From a virus: 20,213 nt of DNA. A program made the position numbers and the translations under genes. The stretch spans positions 1 through 20,213 of the IMG/VR virus record IMGVR_UViG_3300046001_005441; one strand, given 5' to 3'. The notes beneath the pieces were generated by a model. That model saw only the letters and a program-made list of their open reading frames with translations, had not been told where the DNA came from and did no database searches. Below, one piece after another: positions 13,755 through 20,019 of the stretch (its first letter is position 1; the number at the start of each line of letters is the position of its first letter).

Positions 13755-15985
13755 AATATATAATTAAAGAATCAGGAATTAGAGATATAAATCAAATAAA
13801 AAAAAGATATCCTAAAGCTAAAATTTACTTTCACCAAGATTTAGATGGAGTAACAACAGCCCTTGGTATGAAACATTATTTAGAGCAAAACGGGATTAAA
13901 GTTGTTGATGCTGAGACTATACAATACGGAGATAAAGAATTTGCAATTAAAAAAACGGATGCTGGTGGTGATATTATGCCTGTACTTGTGGATTTTGCTC
14001 ACGGGAAACCAATGTTTGTAATACATACAGACCATCACGATAGTCAGGCTGGGGTTGAACCTGGCACCGCAACTAATTTTAGACCGTCAAGATCTAACGT
14101 TGAAACAATATCACAAGTAGTTTCACCAAAAGAAATTTTTCCTTTTGATGATATTACTTTAATATCAACTGTGGACTCAGCCAATTTCTTGGCCCATAAT
14201 ATTACACAGGAAATGGTAATGAACTATTTGTTTAAATTTGATAAGGATAATAGTTTAAAATCTAACAAAATGTTAATGGGACTTGTCACTAATAAGTTAT
14301 TGTTGGCACTTAAAAATAAACCAAGATTTTTAGAAAATATTGTATTAGAAGCAAAACCATCTCTTTTAAGTATTTTAAATAATATAAGAGATCAGGTAAA
14401 AAAATATGGTTATGCTAGCGAAGTTGAAATGGTTAAAAACCAAGAAGAGTATGTTGAACGAATGAAAACAAGTGAGAATGTTAAATTTGTTGGACCAATA
14501 ATAGTACAATATGGTGGGGGTAATATGAGAAACCCTGGATCTTATGATAGATACACTCCTTTTAGAAATAATCCAGATAAAGACTTCATAGTACTTGCTT
14601 GGGGAATGGGGTTAGTGCAGGCATCTTGTAATCCATTTAAAGGGGATAGGGCATTAAAGGGGGTTGATTTAGGTGAAATGAAAAATGAAGTACTTAGTAA
14701 GTTTGAACCACTATTAAAAGGAATGACTATTACGTTTGGTACTTTAAAAAGAGTTTCAGAAATAAAGGCAGAACAAGATTCTGTTGGTTTTACATATAAA
14801 GATTTAATTGCAATATATGGGAATCGCCCATCATTTAAAGTACAAGGCGGGGAAAAAACTGTAGACATTATAAAAAACATATCAGAAACCCTTTATAAAA
14901 GACTATCAACTAAACAAAAAGAGATGTTGGATAGGATAAGTGTAAATGGTTGGGACGTTGTAATGGCAAACTCAGGAGGACATAAATGTATTACAAACAT
15001 ATCAGGACTTAGTTACTTATTCAGGGATTCTAAAAAAGACGAAACATCAACGTACGACAACCCAAAACTACAAGCAATATCTGATTATACGGGTAATAAT
15101 ACATTTGTGAACGATATAAAAGGTAAATTAAAGAAATATAACTTTTTAACTGATCCTCAAATTAATGCGGCTATTAGACAAATTGAAAAAGAAGGTGGTA
15201 TACAACCAAAAGAGGATGAAAATAAAATATCCAGCTATGTTGATTTAACTAAAGCAATACAAGACGAGTTTGTTAGTGTTTTAAACCAAAAAATACAAGG
15301 ACAAACAAATTTGACCGAATCTAAATCAAACAATAAAAAATATTTTGTTGATGAAAGCAAAATTAAAGGTGCAGGTAAAGGGGTTTTTGCGAAAACAGAT
15401 ATTAAAAAAGGAGAAACGATAGGATTACTTCACACAATAAAAAAGTTAGGATCGGAATACGATTTCACAGAACTTGGAAAAATGCATAACCATAACGATA
15501 AACCAACGTGTCATAATAAAAAAGTTGGAAATAAAAGATATTTGGTGGCATCAAAAAATCTTAAAAAGGGCGATGAATTAACAACAGATTATACATTACA
15601 GCCAGATCTTGAACAACCACAAAAAAATTGGGGGACAATTAAAGAAAATAAAGAAATGAGACCTGAAATTGATGGGTATAGAACATATTCACCATTTAAA
15701 AATTTAGAATATATAATTGTTAACGGTGATGGTATTGATTGTAATAATATAGTATACGATTTAGTCTTAATTGGTAACAATGGTAAAGTAAAATTCTGTA
15801 AAAAGAATTCTGGAACTTATTTTTTAAAGGGTGCAACAAAAATTGTTGAAATACCATTTAAAAATAACGAAAAATATTCTGACGTTTTTAAATCAAGCGA
15901 AACGTTTAATGAATGGTTAAAAGAAAAAATTAAAGAAATTGATGTTAAAAAAGAGATATTGAATGGCTTTTTAATAAAACATTGA
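13751..15985 (+). CDS. DHH-family phosphoesterase fused to a SET domain
   Basis: Residues about 20-430 look like a DHH/DHHA1 phosphoesterase (RecJ/NrnA superfamily): FHQDLDG with D30 and D32, VDFAHG with D81, HTDHHD at 92-97, and GGH at 409-411. Residues about 531-620 look like a SET domain, the fold of protein lysine methyltransferases. It shows GAGKGVFAKTDIKKGE, then NHNDKPT at 580-586 in place of the usual NHSxxPN, then GDELTTDYT at 607-615. A further domain of about 110 residues follows (EIDGYRTYSPFKNLEY onward). The N-terminus MKYIIKES fits the cargo tag. I/L-x-E sequences also occur at LTES before the SET domain and TIKEN after it, which could let a prohead protease split the modules. 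DHH proteins typically cut nucleotides, short RNA or ssDNA; the SET substrate is unknown. I know of no described protein with this architecture. Confidence 0.82.
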   Translation: MKYIIKESGIRDINQIKKRYPKAKIYFHQDLDGVTTALGMKHYLEQNGIKVVDAETIQYGDKEFAIKKTDAGGDIMPVLVDFAHGKPMFVIHTDHHDSQAGVEPGTATNFRPSRSNVETISQVVSPKEIFPFDDITLISTVDSANFLAHNITQEMVMNYLFKFDKDNSLKSNKMLMGLVTNKLLLALKNKPRFLENIVLEAKPSLLSILNNIRDQVKKYGYASEVEMVKNQEEYVERMKTSENVKFVGPIIVQYGGGNMRNPGSYDRYTPFRNNPDKDFIVLAWGMGLVQASCNPFKGDRALKGVDLGEMKNEVLSKFEPLLKGMTITFGTLKRVSEIKAEQDSVGFTYKDLIAIYGNRPSFKVQGGEKTVDIIKNISETLYKRLSTKQKEMLDRISVNGWDVVMANSGGHKCITNISGLSYLFRDSKKDETSTYDNPKLQAISDYTGNNTFVNDIKGKLKKYNFLTDPQINAAIRQIEKEGGIQPKEDENKISSYVDLTKAIQDEFVSVLNQKIQGQTNLTESKSNNKKYFVDESKIKGAGKGVFAKTDIKKGETIGLLHTIKKLGSEYDFTELGKMHNHNDKPTCHNKKVGNKRYLVASKNLKKGDELTTDYTLQPDLEQPQKNWGTIKENKEMRPEIDGYRTYSPFKNLEYIIVNGDGIDCNNIVYDLVLIGNNGKVKFCKKNSGTYFLKGATKIVEIPFKNNEKYSDVFKSSETFNEWLKEKIKEIDVKKEILNGFLIKH

Positions 15986-16005
15986 TATTTATTTCTACAA
16001 ATCAT

Positions 16006-16036
16006 TTGACAAATCAAAATAACTTACTTAAATTTG
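16006..16036 (+). promoter_or_regulatory. Bacteroidota-type promoter P1
   Basis: TTG at 16006-16008 (within TTTGACAAA) and TAAATTTG at 16029-16036 are separated by 20 nt, a full match to TTG-N19/20-TAnnTTTG. It lies in an intergenic region and drives the 51-residue gene at 16098. The surrounding 40 nt are closely similar to promoter P2 at 16271. Confidence 0.8.
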
Positions 16037-16043
16037 TAAAACA

Positions 16044-16061
16044 ATTAGGGAAAGACCTAAT
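16044..16061 (+). promoter_or_regulatory. 5'-terminal leader hairpin shared with the large RNA
   Basis: ATTAGG (16044-16049) pairs with CCTAAT (16056-16061) around the loop GAAAGA, close to the expected transcript start. The equivalent hairpin after P2 (16311-16326) has the loop AAAAGA. There a T-A pair is replaced by C-G (16046/16059 versus 16312/16325), a compensatory change that supports a real RNA structure. Confidence 0.65.
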
Positions 16062-16097
16062 GTTAAGTTGAAATATTAACCTTTAAACTGTGGTGAG

Positions 16098-16253
16098 ATG
16101 TCAGAAGACAATAACACTGTAGAATCTAAAGAACTTGTAATTTACGGTTACAAAAATTCTGAGGGAAAGATGTTTTGGACATCTAACCTTGAATTTGCGA
16201 ACATCCGAGCAAATTACTTCGGTACTTTTGATGTCTACGAAGAAAAAAATTAA
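16098..16253 (+). CDS. Small hypothetical protein (51 aa)
   Basis: ATG at 16098 opens a frame encoding MSEDNNTVESKELVIYGYK, then SEGKMFWTSNLEFAN and an ending FDVYEEKN. Composition is normal for the genome (acidic, aromatic-rich) and a strong host-type promoter with a structured leader lies upstream, so I believe it is real. No family is recognised. The style (a strand, a turn, then an acidic tail) resembles the last gene in the window at 20020. It ends 17 nt before promoter P2. Confidence 0.68.
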   Translation: MSEDNNTVESKELVIYGYKNSEGKMFWTSNLEFANIRANYFGTFDVYEEKN

Positions 16254-16270
16254 AAAAGTTCACAAAGTAC

Positions 16271-16301
16271 TTGACAAAACAAAATAAACGTCGTAACTTT
16301 G
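16271..16301 (+). promoter_or_regulatory. Bacteroidota-type promoter P2, driving the large RNA
   Basis: TTG at 16271-16273 (TTGACAAAACAAAATAA) and TAACTTTG at 16294-16301 are separated by 20 nt. It is a near-copy of P1, sharing TTGACAAA-CAAAATAA, the TAAnTTTGTAAAACAA block and the following hairpin. No ATG-initiated gene of convincing composition follows for about 1 kb, which fits a promoter dedicated to a non-coding transcript. Confidence 0.8.
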
Positions 16302-16306
16302 TAAAA

Positions 16307-17295
16307 CAAATCAGGAAAAGACCTGAAACGTTCTTTGAAAAATTAGATTATCCGTTCGGATAAAGTTTCATCAGATTAATTGATGAGTAATTGGAATAGG
16401 AATTCCACCTTTAAACGATAAAGATATTGGGCCGTGTATAGTCCATAAAATAAACTACGAAAGTAGGATAAAGTGAATCGGAAGTGTAACCGATTTGCGG
16501 TTTGGGTAACCGAACTTGAGTACACAAGCGGGATACCGTATAACCTTTAGTACCGAGGTCAACGATGTAGGGAAAGTGGTTAAACGATTGGGCGATGTGG
16601 GTCGTCTGATTGAGGTGGGAACACCAATAGGAATAACCCGTAGGGATATTGCAAAAAATAAGATTATCCGATTTTATTATTGCGTGTTCCAATACGATAG
16701 GATACTTAAAACCGAAAGGTATGATAACAAACGGGTGGTGCCGAAATTATCCTTGATAAACTTCTACCAAGGAGTTAATCACGAAGTAATCTTGAAATAT
16801 GGAGATGGGGACATTTCAAGGAGTAGTTTGGTATTTCGTTGTTCAAAAGATAACGAAGCTGAAAGACGGACCACTACTTCTATCAATCCACGACACAAAA
16901 ACTTTACAGAAATTAAGTAAAACTAAGAACTATAAAGCAAAAGTGTTCGTCAGGTAATAGTGAAAGGTGACTACATAGTAATGAGCTGTTCATTGCATAG
17001 GAAGACCGCAAGTTGACCTATATTCTTACCAAAAACCTCTAACCTCGCAAGGGTCAACTGGGAAGGCATTCTCGGAGAGAGTTGAGTAATGAGAGAGTAA
17101 CTAGTACCTCAAGGAGTGATTCACCTAAATAATCGTCACTGAGAAGTACCATTCAAAAGATGGTGGATACGAAGGGAAACAATAATCCTTCAAAAGATTC
17201 TCACAGAAACGTATAATCTCAGCGTTCTTTTTTAGGTTTAAAATCTTATAAGAAAAAAATTGATGGATGCAGATAATATTTGTATCCATTTTTTT
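16307..17295 (+). ncRNA. Candidate giant structured non-coding RNA (about 0.95 kb)
   Basis: The region is richer in G+C than its neighbours (sampled 60-nt lines 38-50% versus about 20-30%) and is densely folded. Local helices include 16348-53/58-63, 16368-73/81-86, 16392-97/402-407, and 16455-58/63-66 with a GAAA loop. Others are 16476-81/90-95, 16614-17/22-25 with a GGAA loop, 16678-82/90-94, 16711-13/18-20 with a GAAA loop, and 16791-98/813-820 (8 bp). Further ones are 16822-27/873-878 enclosing 16835-40/852-857, 16890-96/943-950, 17011-19/051-059 (9 bp), 17067-73/084-091, 17148-52/160-164 and 17171-75/187-191. It has its own promoter (P2) and a terminator, and no gene covers it. The 134-codon frame inside has no ATG. 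Size, ornateness and phage context resemble GOLLD and ROOL RNAs, but no class is assigned. The exact 3' end may instead be near 17232, where a weaker hairpin and T-run lie. Confidence 0.75.
17263..17295 (+). terminator. Intrinsic terminator of the large RNA
   Basis: ATGGATGCAGAT (17263-17274) pairs fully with ATTTGTATCCAT (17278-17289), with two G-T pairs, across a short AAT loop, and runs directly into seven T's. The T-run overlaps the TTG of the next promoter. Confidence 0.75.
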
Positions 17296-17323
17296 GTGCA
17301 TTAATTTTTTTTACATATCTTTG
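17294..17323 (+). promoter_or_regulatory. Bacteroidota-type promoter, probably leaderless
   Basis: TTG at 17294-17296 and TATCTTTG at 17316-17323 are 19 nt apart. The ATG at 17328 is only 5 nt beyond the last G of the -7 box, so the mRNA should have no or almost no leader. Confidence 0.75.
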
Positions 17324-17327
17324 ATGT

Positions 17328-17747
17328 ATGGTAAACGATGACAAAATAGGAAAAGCAATTTCAGACAAACATATTAAGGCGGTTAAAAAACTAACTAAAA
17401 ATATGTTAATTACTCCATCACAAAATGATGGGTATTATTTGGACAGTGATCTAAATAACTCAGTTATTAAAATTAAATCAGTTAGAAAGTATTCGCACAG
17501 ACGTACACAATGGTTAGAAAACAAAGAAAAATATGTATACGAAATTGATGTTATTGTTGATATGAGATCTAAAGGAGAGTATTACTATTACGGAACTAAC
17601 CATTATTGCCAACGAAACGCTAAAAGATATAACAAATACTATAGAAGTGCCATTTTAGGTGCGGTAACACAAGAACTAAAATATTTTGGAATTGATAACC
17701 GTGAAATGAATATTGTTATTTCAAAAATTGAGTACAAAGAAATTTGA
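17328..17747 (+). CDS. Hypothetical protein, likely leaderless mRNA
   Basis: I do not recognise this 139-residue protein. It is basic and very rich in Tyr, Lys and Arg in its second half (EYYYYGTNHYCQRNAKRY), with alternating strands before it (KYVYEIDVIVDMRS) and a C-terminal strand (MNIVISKIEY). That charge suggests nucleic-acid contact, but no motif confirms it. It is the first gene after the large RNA and has its own promoter, placed so close to the ATG that no ribosome-binding leader remains. No cargo tag or membrane segment is seen. Confidence 0.75.
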   Translation: MVNDDKIGKAISDKHIKAVKKLTKNMLITPSQNDGYYLDSDLNNSVIKIKSVRKYSHRRTQWLENKEKYVYEIDVIVDMRSKGEYYYYGTNHYCQRNAKRYNKYYRSAILGAVTQELKYFGIDNREMNIVISKIEYKEI

Positions 17748-17774
17748 TAGATTAAAAAAAAATCATTACATTTA
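17744..17774 (+). promoter_or_regulatory. Possible promoter for the 17789 gene
   Basis: TTG at 17744-17746 and TACATTTA at 17767-17774 are 20 nt apart, matching the host-type pattern except for the final base. It overlaps the upstream stop codon. Confidence 0.35.
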
Positions 17775-17788
17775 CATAAATAAAAGAT

Positions 17789-18055
17789 ATGGCAACACTA
17801 AAACACGTAACGATAGTACACCCGAAGTACGGTGAAGTTTTGAATGAGACATTCATTGATGAAGTACAGTTTAAGATATTCTTAAATATGGTACACTCCT
17901 CAATTGAATTGAGTCAGGACTTGACAACTTTCAACGGGAAAGATTTTTTAATCCACGTACCCGTTACAATATTAAAGGAGTGTTTGATTCTTGGTCTAGC
18001 AAAGGAGGTATCCATGGCTGAAATGGTAGTTGCGAAATCCAAGTTAGAGGGGTAG
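17789..18055 (+). CDS. Small hypothetical protein
   Basis: This 88-residue protein begins MATLKHVTIVHPKYGEVLNE, then a helix-rich segment (VQFKIFLNMVHSSIELSQD) and a C-terminal part with VTILKECLILGL. I recognise no family. It is followed by a leader-like stretch and a strong terminator at 18117. It probably forms a short unit of its own or with the 17328 gene, 41 nt upstream. Confidence 0.72.
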   Translation: MATLKHVTIVHPKYGEVLNETFIDEVQFKIFLNMVHSSIELSQDLTTFNGKDFLIHVPVTILKECLILGLAKEVSMAEMVVAKSKLEG

Positions 18056-18116
18056 TTTCTTTGTTAATCTTTAAAACAAAGTGGTGGCAGATCGGTTCAC
18101 AGTCCGTGGACGACCC

Positions 18117-18147
18117 AAAAAAGGTGAGAGAAATCTCACCTTTTTTT
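18117..18147 (+). terminator. Strong intrinsic terminator
   Basis: AAGGTGAGA (18121-18129) pairs perfectly with TCTCACCTT (18134-18142) around a GAAA tetraloop. An A-run precedes it and seven T's follow, so it may work in both directions. It closes the 17328-18055 unit. The 18056-18116 stretch before it has a 7-bp hairpin (CTTTGTT/AACAAAG) but no tRNA fold. Confidence 0.88.
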
Positions 18148-18155
18148 ATTGATGT

Positions 18156-18165
18156 GATATTTATT
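18156..18165 (+). promoter_or_regulatory. RTATTTATW box before the four-gene tagged operon
   Basis: GATATTTATT lies 3 nt before the ATG at 18169 and right after a strong terminator, so it occupies the only space available for a promoter of the operon 18169-19949. It is identical to the box at 1011. Confidence 0.55.
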
Positions 18166-18168
18166 AAT

Positions 18169-18537
18169 ATGAATATTAATGAAATCATAAAAAAGGTATT
18201 AAGAGAGGAATTTTTAAATGATTCTGTTATCTATGAGGATGTATTCGGATCAGTTGAAGAAGTTAATTTTTTAAATGAAGCGGAATACCAAGGAAGAAAG
18301 GTCCAACTTGGAAAAATTATGCAAGGTGACATTAAAAAATTTAAGGTTTATGTTAAAAACGACAAAGGAAAAGTCGTTAAGGTAAATTTTGGTTTTGGTG
18401 GAAAATCTGCAAAAGGAAAAAGAATGGTTATTAAAAAGAATAACCCTGAAAGAAGAAGATCATTTAGAGCAAGAATGAATTGTGATAACCCAGGTCCGAG
18501 ATGGAAACCAAGATATTGGGCTTGTAGAACTTGGTAA
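18169..18537 (+). CDS. Tagged protein with conserved Arg/Trp-rich C-terminal domain
   Basis: The start at 18169 (MNINEIIKKVLREE) is preferred, because an upstream in-frame start would read through the terminator. The tag ends in L-R-E, and a second candidate site, FLNEAEY, lies near residue 40. The rest is a compact basic domain: YQGRKVQLGKIMQGDIKKF, KVVKVNFGFGG, NNPERRRSFRARMNC and PRWKPRYWACRTW at the very end. I have seen this arrangement repeatedly in tailed-phage proteins, often as a C-terminal module, but I cannot name a verified function. Cysteines in NCDNPG and WACR with flanking histidine-free basic residues could bind nucleic acid. First gene of a four-gene tagged operon. Confidence 0.8.
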   Translation: MNINEIIKKVLREEFLNDSVIYEDVFGSVEEVNFLNEAEYQGRKVQLGKIMQGDIKKFKVYVKNDKGKVVKVNFGFGGKSAKGKRMVIKKNNPERRRSFRARMNCDNPGPRWKPRYWACRTW

Positions 18538-18560
18538 ATAAAATTAAAAATTAAAAAAAA

Positions 18561-19010
18561 ATGAAAAGTTATAGTAAAATTAGACACATTAAAGAGGCAA
18601 ACCAAAAAATTGAAGATAATTTTTTAAGTGAGCAAAAAATACTTAATACAGTAAGAGCTGGTCTTGCGGGTGCAGGAACAAACATAAAAACCGCAGCAAC
18701 AAATGTTTTTGACTCGTCTCAGGATATTGATAAAAGTAGACAACTTGAGGGGTTATTTAAAAAAGTAAAAGTTAGATCTGAATACTTAGATAAACAATTG
18801 GATTATTTAACACAAGAATTAACACAACTTCAACAAAAAATGAATGAATTGGGTGCTGCTAAACCTAATTATGCCGATGAAGTTAAAACAGTAACACCTA
18901 TGATTACAAACTATGTAAACAACATTGCGAATTTGAAAAAAGTAGGTGAAAATTTAAGAAACACTAATATAGAATATGCTGCCGGTGGTGGCCAAGTGGC
19001 GAACAAATAA
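18561..19010 (+). CDS. Tagged coiled-coil protein
   Basis: This 149-residue protein begins MKSYSKIRHIKEANQKIED and then NFLSEQ, giving candidate I/L-x-E sites at HIKE and FLSE. After the second comes a Gly/Ala-rich stretch (VRAGLAGAGTNIKTAA), then a long probable coiled coil (LDYLTQELTQLQQKMNEL) and a helical C-terminus ending in GGGQVANK. It has no cysteines or enzymatic motifs, so a structural or internal head role is plausible. It follows the previous tagged gene after 23 nt. Confidence 0.78.
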   Translation: MKSYSKIRHIKEANQKIEDNFLSEQKILNTVRAGLAGAGTNIKTAATNVFDSSQDIDKSRQLEGLFKKVKVRSEYLDKQLDYLTQELTQLQQKMNELGAAKPNYADEVKTVTPMITNYVNNIANLKKVGENLRNTNIEYAAGGGQVANK

Positions 19011-19018
19011 TATAAAGT

Positions 19019-19318
19019 ATGGGAAAAATAATGATAACAGAAAAACAATTGGAAGAAATTGTTAGGTCATTGAAAGAGAATCAAGAAGAAGGTTCTTATA
19101 TGGCAAAACAACAACTATTCACAATTGCAACATTAGCACAAAAAATGTGGGAGATGATGGAAGACGGTGACCAACTTGAAGATTGGATGGAAACCAAAAT
19201 TGCACAATCAGAACAATCAATCACATCTGTTGTTAAATCATTTATGTATGATAGTGCTGAGGAAAGAATGAAAGGTGGTAATAATTTAAATTTTGATGAT
19301 TTAATCATCGGGATGTAA
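19019..19318 (+). CDS. Small tagged helical protein
   Basis: This is a 99-residue acidic, fully helical-looking protein. The N-terminus MGKIMITEKQLEEIVRSLKE ends with L-K-E before NQEEGS, which fits the tag family. Translation could also start at the internal Met5 (MITEKQL). The rest is Met- and Gln-rich (MWEMMEDGDQLEDWME) and unrecognised. It lies 8 nt after the coiled-coil gene and 25 nt before the next tagged gene. Confidence 0.75.
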   Translation: MGKIMITEKQLEEIVRSLKENQEEGSYMAKQQLFTIATLAQKMWEMMEDGDQLEDWMETKIAQSEQSITSVVKSFMYDSAEERMKGGNNLNFDDLIIGM

Positions 19319-19343
19319 ATAAAAAAAATAAAAAATAAATAAA

Positions 19344-19949
19344 ATGAAAAGTTACTTAATTACGGAAGAAGAAAAAAATCGCATTTTAAATATGCATAAA
19401 AGAAGATCGGCAAATCATTATTTGGCTGAACAACTTACTAGTGGGGACCCAACACCCGACGAATATAAAGATTTGATTGGAAAAACTGTTATATTTAAAT
19501 ATAAAAATACAATTGAAATAACCTCAAAAACTTCTCCAAGTGATGTGTGGTACGACGATACAATTAGAGAGTTAGGACCTGAAGATAGAAAGGTATACGA
19601 TAACGTAATTAACAGCCCAATCAGAGGTAAAATTACTGCGGTTATTGGGGCGACATCTGATAACTTTGCTATTGTTAAGTTAACTGTTAAAAATATTAGT
19701 CCTGAATTAGGTTTTTCATTATTTCGTGAAGAAGATAATATCATATATAGATGTGGAACAAATACTTTTGAAGCTGATATTGAAATTAGTCAGGCTGCGA
19801 GTGTAAATGGGCCATTTTTTGAAGATAAAATTGTAAATGTTGGATATACTTGTCCTTCCTTATCACAGTATTTAGAGTCAAAATTACCTTGTGGTAACTT
19901 TGATTTTTCTATGAAGGATAATGAAAGATTACCTAATACATTATCTTAA
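19344..19949 (+). CDS. Tagged hypothetical protein, last gene of the operon
   Basis: The 201-residue protein opens MKSYLITEEEKNRILNMHK, a start I associate with many uncharacterised proteins of large Bacteroidota-type phages, and a candidate cleavage site L-A-E follows at about residue 29 (HYLAEQ). The remainder is a beta-rich domain (LIGKTVIFKY, RGKITAVIGA, NFAIVKLTVKNIS) with cysteines late in the chain (CGTN, TCPS, LPCG). The function is unknown. A strong terminator follows 19 nt after the stop. Confidence 0.78.
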   Translation: MKSYLITEEEKNRILNMHKRRSANHYLAEQLTSGDPTPDEYKDLIGKTVIFKYKNTIEITSKTSPSDVWYDDTIRELGPEDRKVYDNVINSPIRGKITAVIGATSDNFAIVKLTVKNISPELGFSLFREEDNIIYRCGTNTFEADIEISQAASVNGPFFEDKIVNVGYTCPSLSQYLESKLPCGNFDFSMKDNERLPNTLS

Positions 19950-19968
19950 AATAAAATATATTGAAATG

Positions 19969-20001
19969 AATCCCCCTTTCTTTATTGACTGGGGGATTTT
20001 T
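19969..20001 (+). terminator. Strong intrinsic terminator of the tagged operon
   Basis: AATCCCCC (19969-19976) pairs perfectly with GGGGGATT (19991-19998), followed by a run of T's. The loop contains the TTG (19985-19987) of the next promoter, so termination and reinitiation are interlocked. Confidence 0.88.
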
Positions 20002-20015
20002 ATTTACTATATTTG
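19985..20015 (+). promoter_or_regulatory. Bacteroidota-type promoter, probably leaderless
   Basis: TTG at 19985-19987 and TATATTTG at 20008-20015 are 20 nt apart. The ATG at 20020 lies 5 nt after the final G, the same distance as at the 17328 gene, so both mRNAs are probably leaderless. Confidence 0.78.
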
Positions 20016-20019
20016 TCAT

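Noticed and set aside
15984-15993. Further GATATTTATT copy overlapping the stop codon of the DHH-SET gene
   Set aside because: No start codon or gene follows within the distance seen for the other boxes. It is probably a chance match or an unused element.
16421-16446. AAGATAT...ATAGTCC resembling the group I intron S element
   Set aside because: The two halves are separated by other sequence, no matching P/Q/R elements or flanking exons are visible, and the region has its own promoter and terminator.
16411-16692. 93-codon minus-strand frame in the same region
   Set aside because: It overlaps the RNA helices, lies antisense to the promoter direction and resembles no protein family.
16516-16920. 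134-codon open frame inside the large RNA region
   Set aside because: It can start only at TTG, contains no ATG codon, uses AGA for only 1 of 14 arginines whereas neighbouring genes mostly use AGA, and is crossed by many perfect stems. I treat it as a chance frame in a relatively G+C-rich RNA gene, though conservation data could reverse this.
18056-18116. tRNA-like stretch with GGTTCACAGTCC before the terminator
   Set aside because: The T-arm does not pair properly and no acceptor stem, D-arm or CCA end can be placed. Only a 7-bp hairpin and a weak second stem are seen.
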